Assembly (NCBI GenBank): GCA_027073945.1
Contig: JALTEL010000515.1
Location: forward strand, 1-6,208
Source of the DNA: Caldifarciminota bacterium
GTDB lineage: Bacteria; WOR-3; Hydrothermia; UBA1063; CAJXJZ01
Direction: 5' to 3'
Length of the DNA stretch: 6,208 nucleotides
The notes beneath the pieces are model-generated. The model saw nothing but the letters and a program-made list of their open reading frames with translations, searched no databases and had not been told where the DNA came from. Positions 1 through 6,208 of the stretch are shown one piece after another; position 1 is the first letter of the stretch, and each line of letters starts with the position of its first letter. A program made the position numbers and the translations under genes.

Positions 1-2
1 GA

Positions 3-1166
3 ATTGTAAAAGAGCCAAGATATAAGAGAATGAAAGATTTACTTCCTAGAATTGGTACTCAAGGTGAATCTGATTTTAGAGCGTATGATATTAGTAATCT
101 AAACAGGTATGGATGGGGAACCAACGAGGATGCAAATGATGAGTTACATCAGATCCTAGGAGAACAATATGCTGTTTCATATCCCAAACCTTCAAAATTG
201 TTGACTCTATTGCTTGTTGCAACGAGACATGAGAAGGGTTATTGGTTGGATTATTTCGCCGGTTCAGGGACAACCGGCCACGCAGTTATCAACCTGAACC
301 GTGAAGACGGAGGCAAGCGCAAGTACATTCTTGTGGAAATGGGTGATTACTTCGACACGGTTCTAAAGCCCCGTATTGCCAAGGTGGTTTATTCTAATAG
401 CTGGAAAAACGGAAAACCAACTGCAAGGGATACCGGCATCTCCCATTGCTTTAAATACCTGTGTCTTGAATCCTATGAAGATACCCTCAATAACCTTCGC
501 TTTATTGAAGATCCGAAGAGGGAAAAGGCGGTTACTGCCAACCCCGAACTTAAAAAGGACTACATGATAAACTATATGCTCGATGTGGAGACCAGAGGAA
601 GTCAATCCCTTTTGAATATAGATGCCTTTGCCGATCCTTGCAGCTATAAACTTGAGGTCAAAAAGCCAGGCAGCGATGAATATACCCTTCGTAACGTGGA
701 TCTTCTTGAAACCTTCAACTACCTCATCGGCCTTCGGGTTCAACACATGGCAAAACCAATCTCTTTTAAAGCCGAATTTACAAGGATGAAAGATCCGGAG
801 CTGCCTGAAGATCAGAATACCAGACTTCTTGTGGATGGCAAGATTCAGCAGGATGAAAATGGTTCCTGGTGGTTCAGGAAGGTTGAGGGGTGGATACCCA
901 GAGACCCGGCAAATCCGGATAACGGACAAAGAGAAAAGATTCTTGTTGTATGGCGTAAGCTCACTGGTGATCTTGAGAAAGACAACCTGATGCTGGATGA
1001 ATGGTTTCAGAAGAACAGAATAAGTACCCGGGACTTTGAGTTTGATACTATCTATGTAAACGGCAGTAACAACCTGCCAAACCTGAAACTTGACGGAGAT
1101 AAGTGGAAAGTACGGTTAATTGAGGAAGAGTTTATGAAACGGATGTGGGATGTCGAGGGAATATGA
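3..1166 (+). CDS. mod: Type III restriction-modification DNA methyltransferase (Mod), C-terminal part, truncated by window edge
   Basis: Modification subunit of a Type III system: transfers a methyl group from S-adenosylmethionine to an adenine in the recognition site, protects host DNA and gives the Mod-Res complex its specificity. The frame is open to the left edge (codons from position 3, 387 residues visible), so the ATG at 30 is internal. Visible are a PKP-type segment (nt 183-191, motif X region), the SAM-binding motif I FAGSGTTGH (nt 255-281) and a following ILVEMGDYF strand (motif II/III). In beta-class methyltransferases the catalytic DPPY motif and the target-recognition domain come before motif X, so both would lie mainly upstream of this window. 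About 260 residues follow motif III; in Type III Mods this part contacts Res and dimerises. The TGA stop overlaps the rhuM start. The first 240 nt are AT-richer than the rest. The family call is strong; the target sequence cannot be read. Confidence 0.9.
   Translation: MVKEPRYKRMKDLLPRIGTQGESDFRAYDISNLNRYGWGTNEDANDELHQILGEQYAVSYPKPSKLLTLLLVATRHEKGYWLDYFAGSGTTGHAVINLNREDGGKRKYILVEMGDYFDTVLKPRIAKVVYSNSWKNGKPTARDTGISHCFKYLCLESYEDTLNNLRFIEDPKREKAVTANPELKKDYMINYMLDVETRGSQSLLNIDAFADPCSYKLEVKKPGSDEYTLRNVDLLETFNYLIGLRVQHMAKPISFKAEFTRMKDPELPEDQNTRLLVDGKIQQDENGSWWFRKVEGWIPRDPANPDNGQREKILVVWRKLTGDLEKDNLMLDEWFQKNRISTRDFEFDTIYVNGSNNLPNLKLDGDKWKVRLIEEEFMKRMWDVEGI
1155..1158 (+). promoter_or_regulatory. Ribosome binding site of rhuM inside the mod 3' end
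   Basis: GAGG lies inside the last codons of mod. It is 4 nt before the ATG at 1163 and 7 nt before the ATG at 1166. The second spacing is nearer the usual optimum, so translation may start at 1166, which changes the protein by one Met. Its position within mod indicates coupled translation from one mRNA. Confidence 0.5.
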
Positions 1167-2242
1167 TGGATAAGAAAAAACCTGAAACACCGCTTATTCG
1201 TAATTCAACGGTAGAATTCCTTATTTTTACTGCACAGTCAGGTGGAGAGAGTATCGAGGTTAGATATGAGGACGAGACAGTCTGGATGACCCAGAAGATG
1301 ATGGCGACACTCTTCGATGTTAATGTACGGACTATAAATGAACATCTGCAAAATATTTACAAACAAGGAGAGCTTGTAAAGGACGCAACTATCCGGAAAA
1401 TCCGGATAGTTCAAGTAGAAGGTGCCCGTAAAGTTGCCAGAAAAATAGAGCATTACAACCTTGATGCAGTTATATCGGTAGGATACAGGGTTAACTCCAT
1501 TCGTGCTACCCAATTTAGACAATGGGCTACCCGGGTATTGAGAGAGTTTGCTGTAAAGGGTTACGTGCTGGACAAGAAAAGGATGGAGAATGGTACGTTT
1601 CTTGGTGAGGACTACTTTGAACATCTGCTTGAAGAAATACGGGAGATCCGTCTTAGCGAGAGGCGGTTTTATCAGAAGATAACGGATATATACTCAACAT
1701 CGGTGGACTACAACAAGGATGCTCCAACAACACGGCAGTTTTTTTCAAGGGTACAAAACAAGCTTCACTATGCAATTCATGGAAAAACAGCTGCAGAGCT
1801 GATTGTAAATCGTGCGGATAGTTCTAAAGACAATATGGGACTTACTTCATGGGATAAAGCACCGGAAGGCAAAATTCTGAGGAGCGATGTTTCTATAGCA
1901 AAGAACTATCTAACTAAAGAGGAACTGGAAACTTTAGGTAGAGTTGTGAACTCATTTCTTGATCTTGCCGAAGATATGGCCCATCGGAAGATCCCTATGA
2001 CAATGGAAGACTGGTCAGAACGGTTGGACATGTTCTTGGAAATAAGTGATCGTAAAGTTCTATTAACGGCTGGGAAGGTTTCTGCGGAGGTTGCAAAACG
2101 CCATGCAGAAAGTGAGTTTGAAAAGTTCCGTATAGTTCAGGATAAACTGTACCAAAGTGATTTCGACAAGGAAATTAAAGAGCTTGAAGATGCCGTTAAA
2201 GTGTTCCCAAAAACCAGGGAGGCTAAAAATGGCAAGGAGTAA
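1163..2242 (+). CDS. rhuM: RhuM-family protein encoded between mod and res
   Basis: A 359-residue protein (358 if the ATG at 1166 is used) that matches the RhuM family throughout as I remember it. RhuM was named from Salmonella pathogenicity island 3; its biochemical role is unknown to me. A basic N-terminal tail is followed by an EFLIF strand, then VWMTQKMM and a helix-turn-helix-like stretch (about residues 40-75) of the kind that starts many Bro-N/KilA-N-like and Fic-linked proteins. The family signatures NLDAVISVGYRVNS, IRATQFRQWATRVLREF (residues 113-129) and RRFYQKITDIYSTSVDYNKDAP follow, then a mostly helical C-terminus rich in charged residues. There is no signal peptide, membrane segment or Fic HPFxxGNG motif, so I expect a cytoplasmic protein. 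It shares ATGA with the mod stop and overlaps res by 14 nt, a strong sign that it belongs to the restriction unit, perhaps as an accessory or regulatory subunit (inference). A GTG at 1145 in frame lacks a ribosome site and was not chosen. Confidence 0.9.
   Translation: MMDKKKPETPLIRNSTVEFLIFTAQSGGESIEVRYEDETVWMTQKMMATLFDVNVRTINEHLQNIYKQGELVKDATIRKIRIVQVEGARKVARKIEHYNLDAVISVGYRVNSIRATQFRQWATRVLREFAVKGYVLDKKRMENGTFLGEDYFEHLLEEIREIRLSERRFYQKITDIYSTSVDYNKDAPTTRQFFSRVQNKLHYAIHGKTAAELIVNRADSSKDNMGLTSWDKAPEGKILRSDVSIAKNYLTKEELETLGRVVNSFLDLAEDMAHRKIPMTMEDWSERLDMFLEISDRKVLLTAGKVSAEVAKRHAESEFEKFRIVQDKLYQSDFDKEIKELEDAVKVFPKTREAKNGKE
1387..1411 (+). repeat. Perfect 11-bp inverted repeat inside rhuM
   Basis: AACTATCCGGA (1387-1397) and its exact reverse complement TCCGGATAGTT (1401-1411) are separated by AAA. 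This gives an 11-bp stem with a 3-nt loop in the mRNA or a cruciform in DNA, and includes two TCCGGA palindromes 9 nt apart. It encodes the TIRKIRIV stretch of RhuM. There is no U-tract after it, so it is not an intrinsic terminator. Confidence 0.75.
2217..2222 (+). promoter_or_regulatory. Strong ribosome binding site deciding the res start
   Basis: GGGAGG inside the rhuM 3' end lies 6 nt before the ATG at 2229. It fixes the res start there, although the frame is open further upstream (an ATG at 2157 has no comparable site and would give a long overlap with rhuM). Confidence 0.85.
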
Positions 2243-5200
2243 ATCCAAAGACCCAAAATCCCTGGACTTCAGGAACAAGCTTGTACTTAATCAATGGATG
2301 ATAAGTCTGTTCGGTATAGATCCATTAATTGAACATAGGGATCATGGCAATGTTGTCCGTCCCTTTCATAAACTGGCCGAACCCATCCGGGATTCCCGTC
2401 TTGAAGGTCTTGATAAGGATAACCTGCATAACTTCTATCACTATTTGGCAGGGAGTCCTCTTTTCAGCAAGGCAGGTGAAGATGTTACCGGATTTCTTAT
2501 CAACAAAGACACTATGCTAGCTTATGAACAGAATATTGTCCGTCATCTCCATGCTATTAATGAAAAAAGGCAAAGACCCATTGTCTGGAAATACTACCAG
2601 TGGCTCTCTCTGCTCTTTGTGGAGATCTATCTAGACAGGTTCTTTGCAAACAGGGAAGCTTTGCTGAAGGATCTCAATGACTTTGTGGACAGATTTAACA
2701 GGCATTGGGATGAGGCAGCTGATGTTCCCAAATATATTGAGGATGACCTTAACAAAATCTGTTTGCAGAATGCTACCGGAAGTGGCAAAACCCTTCTGAT
2801 GCATGTAAATCTTTTGCAGTATCAGCATTATGCAAAGAAGTATAGCAAGGACAAGGATATGTCCCGTGTAATACTGTTAACTCCCAATGAACGCTTGTCG
2901 GAACAGCACATTAGTGAGTTTTATGAAAGCGGATTCGGTTTTGTGAGCAGGCTTCAACCTCAGAATCGCGGTTCTTTGGGGGCAGTGGATGTTGTTGAGA
3001 TCACAAAACTTGGAGATCAGGAGGGACCTAATACCATTGCTACCAGGAGTCTGGGAGATCAGAATCTCCTTCTGGTGGATGAAGGGCACCGGGGTCTTTC
3101 CGGGAGAGATGCAAAAAGAAATGAGAATGCCTGGTACAGGAATCGATCCATGTTGTGTGAAAAAGGATTTACCTTTGAATACTCCGCAACCTTTGAGCAG
3201 GCGGTTGGCGGTACAGATCATGAAGATGATTATGCAAAGGCTATAATCTTTGATTACTCTTACCGCTGGTTCTATGAGGATGGTTTTGGAAAGGATTATC
3301 AGATCCTGAATCTGCCGGCTTCCTTTAAAGAGACCCAGTCTGTCTATATGACAGCATGTCTGCTAAAGTTTTACCAGCAGCTTAGAATATATCAGGATAA
3401 GGAGCGGGAGTTTGAACCTTTCTTTCTGGAGAAACCTCTTTGGGTATTTGTGGGGAGTACAGTATCTTCCGGGAAACTCAACAAGGATGAACAGATAGTT
3501 GCAACCGATGTTGCACTGATAGTTCAGTTCCTTGCGGATTTCCTTGGTAATGAACATTCCTCAATAAAAAGAATCAGTGAAATAATAACCGGCAGGGGAC
3601 AGGATACCGGGTTGCTGGATAGTGACGGGAATGATATCTTCGCAGGTGCTTTCGATTACCTCGGGAAGGTTTTAAATTCCGGTACATCCATTGGAGAGTT
3701 GTATAAAGATATTCTGTCCCGTTTGTTCAATAATCCAGCAGGAGGTCACCTTATCCTGGACCGAATCAAGGGAGAATCGGGAGAGATCGCTCTTAGAGCA
3801 GGTGCTTCCGAGACAGCTTTCGGGTTGATAAATGTTGGAGATGCAAAAGGACTTACTGATCACATCGAGTCGTTGGTATTACAAAATGATGTCAAGCTTA
3901 CCGTTGAAGACAGCGATTTTTCAGAAGCTATTTTTGCTTCAGTCAAGGATTCGTCATCTCCGGTGAACTTGCTTATAGGGTCCAAAAAGTTTGTGGAAGG
4001 CTGGGACTGTTGGAGAGTAAGTACTCTTGGATTGATGCACGTGGGGCGCTCGGAAGGTTCTCAGATTATTCAGCTCTTTGGACGGGGAGTCCGTTTAAAG
4101 GGATATGAATGGAGTCTTAAAAGATCCGGCCATACACATGCTCCTATCAGGCCAAACTACATTGAAGAACTGGAAACACTGAATGTGTTCGGTATTGAAG
4201 CAGACTTCATGGAGAAGTTCCGTGATTTCCTCAGAGATGAAGGGTTGCCGGGTAACGAGCGAAGGAAGATTATTACCATCCCTCTTAATGTTACCTATGA
4301 CTTCGGCAAAAAGCTTAAGATTCTCAGGCCAAAGAGGAAAGCTGCTGATGGCAGGGAGTATGATTTCAAGAAGGATGCCCCTGTCCCTTCCGTAGGAGAT
4401 ATCCCGGAATATCTTACCCACAGACCGGTTGAGTCAGACTGGTATCCCAGAATCCTGTCCATGAGGTCCAGAGGAGTATCCCTGGTAACTACAAAGAATA
4501 AGGCTGTTTTGAGAGAACATCACCTTGCGTTACTGGATTATGATGCCCTCTATTTTGAGTTGGAACAGTTTAAAAGGGACCGTTCCTGGTTCAATTTGAA
4601 TATCTCAAAGAACGGAATACGAAAGCTTCTATCCGATTCAACCTGGTATAGGCTTTATCTTCCTGAAACACGATTGAATCCAGCAAGTTATGATGGTATT
4701 TTGCTGCTGCAACAAGTTGCCTCTGAACTTCTGAAAGGATACTGTGACCATTATTATAACTACAGAAAAAGAGAGTTTATCGAACCTCGTTTGGAGCTTC
4801 GTGAATTGACTCCGGAAGATGATAATATCCCAAAAGAAGAATGGTACCAGCTAATAGTTAACATAGTTAACGGTGATGAGGAGCAGGTTATTCAGGCCAT
4901 CGAACAGGTAAAACAGGATCTGGAAGCTCATAAGGATGACTTACTTCATGTCGGAGATCTGCATGCTTGCAGCTTTGGTCAGCATCTGTTCCAGCCGTTG
5001 TTTCATGTACGAAAAGGAGGAAAGATCACCGTCCTGCCGGTGACCTTGACAGAGAGTGAGTTCCAGTTTGTAAAAGACCTGAAGGATTGGTGTACAGCAA
5101 ACACAGATCTTCTTGAGGCACAGGGAAGTGAGTTATTCCTTCTCCGAAACATGAGCCGTGGTAAAGGAGTAGGGTTCTTTGAAGCAGGAAACTTCCACCC

Positions 5201-5564
5201 GGACTTTATTCTCTGGATTCTTACCGGAAACAAGCAGTATGTTACTTTTATAGAACCCCACGGATTGTTTCATGAGGGACCAGGCAGTGATAAGGTGCAG
5301 TTTCACAAGCGTATAAAGGATGTTGAGAAACGGTTGAATGGAATTTACCAGTTAAATGCCAACCCATTATCCGATAGCTTTGAAGAGAGAGAGAGTACTG
5401 GTGGAAATACTATCCTGAACAGCTTCATATTGTCCTGGACAAAATACCCGCAGCTTCAATGGCAGAAATCCAGAGAAGAGCTTGAAGATATGCACGTCCT
5501 GTTTATGACTGATGACAGGGATCGGTATATTGGTAAGATGTTTGGGAATCTGGGTGTAGTATGA
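2229..5564 (+). CDS. res: Type III restriction enzyme Res subunit (SF2 helicase plus C-terminal nuclease)
   Basis: Restriction subunit of 1111 residues that acts with Mod: ATP-driven movement or switching on DNA followed by cleavage when unmethylated sites are met. The SF2 helicase motifs are in order: Walker A ATGSGKT (182-188), motif Ia RVILLTPNE (213-221), motif II DEGH (284-287), motif III SAT (319-321), the motif V region KFVEGWDCWRVS (587-598) and motif VI QIIQLFGRGVR (612-622, arginine fingers R619 and R622). The C-terminal nuclease segment reads HPDFILWI (990-997), then FIEPHGL (1007-1013). This is the position of the PD-(D/E)XK motif, but histidine (H1011) stands where lysine is usual. 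Type III Res proteins are commonly around 900-1000 residues, so this one is somewhat long, with an N-terminal extension of about 170 residues before Walker A. The frame is intact from a strong ribosome site to TGA. It overlaps rhuM by 14 nt and is the last gene of the operon. Often annotated simply as a DEAD/DEAH helicase. Confidence 0.93.
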   Translation: MARSKSKDPKSLDFRNKLVLNQWMISLFGIDPLIEHRDHGNVVRPFHKLAEPIRDSRLEGLDKDNLHNFYHYLAGSPLFSKAGEDVTGFLINKDTMLAYEQNIVRHLHAINEKRQRPIVWKYYQWLSLLFVEIYLDRFFANREALLKDLNDFVDRFNRHWDEAADVPKYIEDDLNKICLQNATGSGKTLLMHVNLLQYQHYAKKYSKDKDMSRVILLTPNERLSEQHISEFYESGFGFVSRLQPQNRGSLGAVDVVEITKLGDQEGPNTIATRSLGDQNLLLVDEGHRGLSGRDAKRNENAWYRNRSMLCEKGFTFEYSATFEQAVGGTDHEDDYAKAIIFDYSYRWFYEDGFGKDYQILNLPASFKETQSVYMTACLLKFYQQLRIYQDKEREFEPFFLEKPLWVFVGSTVSSGKLNKDEQIVATDVALIVQFLADFLGNEHSSIKRISEIITGRGQDTGLLDSDGNDIFAGAFDYLGKVLNSGTSIGELYKDILSRLFNNPAGGHLILDRIKGESGEIALRAGASETAFGLINVGDAKGLTDHIESLVLQNDVKLTVEDSDFSEAIFASVKDSSSPVNLLIGSKKFVEGWDCWRVSTLGLMHVGRSEGSQIIQLFGRGVRLKGYEWSLKRSGHTHAPIRPNYIEELETLNVFGIEADFMEKFRDFLRDEGLPGNERRKIITIPLNVTYDFGKKLKILRPKRKAADGREYDFKKDAPVPSVGDIPEYLTHRPVESDWYPRILSMRSRGVSLVTTKNKAVLREHHLALLDYDALYFELEQFKRDRSWFNLNISKNGIRKLLSDSTWYRLYLPETRLNPASYDGILLLQQVASELLKGYCDHYYNYRKREFIEPRLELRELTPEDDNIPKEEWYQLIVNIVNGDEEQVIQAIEQVKQDLEAHKDDLLHVGDLHACSFGQHLFQPLFHVRKGGKITVLPVTLTESEFQFVKDLKDWCTANTDLLEAQGSELFLLRNMSRGKGVGFFEAGNFHPDFILWILTGNKQYVTFIEPHGLFHEGPGSDKVQFHKRIKDVEKRLNGIYQLNANPLSDSFEERESTGGNTILNSFILSWTKYPQLQWQKSREELEDMHVLFMTDDRDRYIGKMFGNLGVV
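5384..5395 (+). repeat. Six-unit AG dinucleotide repeat in the res 3' end
   Basis: Twelve nucleotides of AG repeat encode part of the EERES stretch (residues 1052-1056), beyond the nuclease motif. Slippage here would alter only the last 55 or so residues. The tract is short and its functional relevance is doubtful. Confidence 0.6.
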
Positions 5565-5603
5565 AGTAAGGAATGGTAAAAGCCTGGTAACCGCATTCCT
5601 ACT
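5565..5603 (+). terminator. Hairpin directly after the res stop, possible transcript end
   Basis: AGTAAGGAATG (5565-5575) pairs with CATTCCTACT (5594-5603) with one bulged A, a 10-bp stem around an 18-nt loop. It begins at the base after the res TGA. No T-run follows, so an intrinsic terminator is not demonstrated; it could stabilise the 3' end of the operon mRNA. Confidence 0.3.
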
Positions 5604-5611
5604 GTGACCTG

Positions 5612-5681
5612 ACATAAGGGTTGAACAAACTGGGGTTTGCGGAGCGCAACGGAGTAAATCAGATGTAGAGATTTGTTATGT
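5612..5681 (-). other. attC-like element (integron cassette recombination site), degenerate
   Basis: Seventy bases bounded by imperfect inverted ends. Read on the minus strand it starts with ACATAAC, which fits the R'' core RYYYAAC, followed by AAATC. It ends with GTTCAACC and then CTTATGT, which resembles the R' core GTTRRRY except for C in place of the conserved first G. The middle contains GTTTGCG and CGCAAC flanking a GAG triloop (+ strand 5635-5650), a hairpin of the kind found in the variable terminal structure of attC. CTG and CAG near the expected L'' and L' positions can pair, but L''/L' pairing is otherwise weak. The stop codon TAA of the minus-strand remnant lies within the R'' box, as is common in cassettes. 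No integrase is in the window, so this remains a motif-level inference. Confidence 0.35.
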
Positions 5682-6092
5682 GGCGTCAACATCGCTACCC
5701 AATTCCTTGGACCTTTGCTTAAAATGTTTTATTGCAATTTTAGCAACTGTTTGAGTGGAAGTGTAGTTCCAACCGGTTCCGATTCCATCAGCGGTGGAAC
5801 CTCCAAGAGCGAAGGCAAGAATTGTCAAAATATCCTCTGGATCATCTGGATTAAGCGGTACATCATACAATTTACCTAAATTAGCAACCAGTTGCAATTG
5901 AAACTTTATAAGCAAAATTGCTTCTGTACCAATGCCCGTTGCTGCAATTGCTATAATTGCAGGAAGACCAAAACCAACTTCTGCGCCAGTGGCAATAGCA
6001 ACTATTTCATCGGTTGAAATTGTTGCACCAGTAATACCACCAAGTATTGCCGCATTTTGTTGATTTAATCTTGTCCAATGTATATATTCCTT
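5676..6092 (-). pseudogene. Remnant of an EcsC-like alanine/glycine-rich helical protein
   Basis: The minus strand is open from 6092 to the TAA at 5676-5678 (138 codons) but has no ATG or GTG in frame. The first TTG is at 5915, too far in to keep the conserved part, and in-frame TGA and TAA stand just upstream of 6092. The peptide has a Trp motif (IHWTRLNQQ), then AAILGGITG, a long hydrophobic Ala/Gly/Ile helical region, LVANLGKLYDVPL, DPDDPEDI-like acidic residues (NPDDPEDILTIL), and a C-terminal GWNYTSTQTVAKIAIKHF. From memory this order resembles EcsC-family or related membrane-associated proteins, in which a longer stretch separates the PEDI and WNY parts; that stretch seems missing here. 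The upstream bases 6068-6127 read KIIEDFNERNIYI in another frame, suggesting a frameshift in the TATATA run near 6081-6086. Function unknown; the gene is convergent with res. It could instead be a short gene using a non-standard start. Confidence 0.5.
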
Positions 6093-6097
6093 TCATT

Positions 6098-6127
6098 AAA
6101 ATCTTCTATAATCTTAGAAGTTTTTTT
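6098..6127 (+). terminator. Weak terminator-like hairpin with T-run
   Basis: CTTCTA (6103-6108) pairs with TAGAAG (6115-6120) around a 6-nt loop, followed by seven T (6121-6127). The stem can be extended by A-T pairs with AAAA at 6098-6101 past one bulge. It is AT-rich, and no + strand gene immediately precedes it, so its role is unclear. Confidence 0.25.
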
Positions 6128-6138
6128 GGTAGTGTCAA
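6108..6138 (-). promoter_or_regulatory. Possible outward promoter from the IS-like end
   Basis: On the minus strand a perfect TTGACA (6133-6138) is followed after 19 nt by GATTAT (6108-6113), a 4/6 match to TATAAT. The long spacer makes this weak. It would read into the EcsC-like remnant. Confidence 0.2.
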
Positions 6139-6208
6139 GTAGGTTGTGTAAATTTTTCAAGAACAGGCAGATTATTTCTACCGAGTGGTGCAGATCTCCA
6201 GTTTAATT
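6128..6208. mobile_element. Insertion-sequence terminus-like sequence, truncated by window edge
   Basis: GGTAGTGTCAAG, then TAGGTTGTGTAAA (6128-6152) resembles, from memory, the terminal inverted repeats of IS256/Mutator-type elements (minus strand: TTTACACAACCTA, then CTTGACACTACC). On the minus strand a short frame reading NWRSAPLGRNNL, then PVLEKFTQPT and a TGA inside the putative repeat could be a transposase tail, but it is too short to identify. Bases 6153-6208 hold nothing else I recognise. Confidence 0.35.

Noticed and set aside
30..32. ATG as the start of the methyltransferase
   Set aside because: The frame is open to the window edge, and a methyltransferase starting here would lack the catalytic DPPY region; the gene is truncated by the window, not short.
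363..929. 188-codon open frame on the minus strand
   Set aside because: It lies wholly opposite mod, its peptide shows no domain and mod is clearly coding in this stretch.
1145..1162. GTG start for the RhuM protein
   Set aside because: It lies upstream of the visible GAGG and adds six unconvincing residues.
1739..1745. Seven-T run in rhuM as a phase-variation or frameshift site
   Set aside because: It encodes two ordinary Phe codons (QFFSR) in an intact gene, and a tract of seven is common by chance.
2157..2228. Upstream in-frame start for res
   Set aside because: It has no ribosome site, and the extra 24 residues are a shifted reading of the rhuM end. The ATG at 2229 has GGGAGG at ideal spacing.
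1163..2242. RhuM as a Fic-type AMP transferase toxin
   Set aside because: No HPFxxGNG motif is present anywhere in the protein.
5673..5879. 68-codon open frame on the + strand
   Set aside because: It is opposite the EcsC-like remnant, which has the more protein-like composition and recognisable segments.
5565..6208. CRISPR array, tRNA or riboswitch in the non-coding parts
   Set aside because: There are no regularly spaced repeats, no cloverleaf with CCA-like acceptor and no recognisable aptamer core.

Overview
The window is bacterial and carries a restriction-modification operon on the + strand, followed by a short junction of mobile-DNA remnants. Shine-Dalgarno sites and overlapping genes are clear. 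Base composition is moderate (roughly mid-40s % GC by eye). No ribosomal or housekeeping gene is present, so I cannot name a genus. The content suggests an accessory genome island.

Positions 3-5564 hold three tightly overlapping + strand genes. The first is the C-terminal part of a Type III DNA adenine methyltransferase (Mod), whose N-terminus with the DPPY motif lies before the window. The second is a complete RhuM-family protein (1163-2242). The third is a complete Type III restriction subunit, Res (2229-5564; 1111 aa). Mod stop and rhuM start share ATGA, and rhuM and res overlap by 14 nt with a strong GGGAGG ribosome site. The three products are therefore probably translated together. Mod would methylate one strand of an asymmetric site. 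Res would translocate or switch along DNA using ATP and cut with its C-terminal nuclease. The role of RhuM in such a locus is not established, and it is the most interesting part of the window.

Positions 5565-5681 hold a hairpin directly after the res stop and a 70-bp element bounded by inverted ACATAA/TTATGT ends. The 70-bp element resembles an integron attC site read on the minus strand, with one conserved base of the distal core box changed.

Positions 5676-6127 hold a minus-strand remnant of an EcsC-like, alanine/glycine-rich helical protein. It has no usable start, an apparent frameshift near its N-terminus and possibly an internal deletion. From 6128 to the window end the sequence resembles an insertion-sequence terminus (IS256-like, from memory). 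This terminus probably cut off the 5' end of the remnant and placed a TTGACA box pointing at it. The right-hand end thus looks like eroded mobile DNA convergent with an intact restriction operon.
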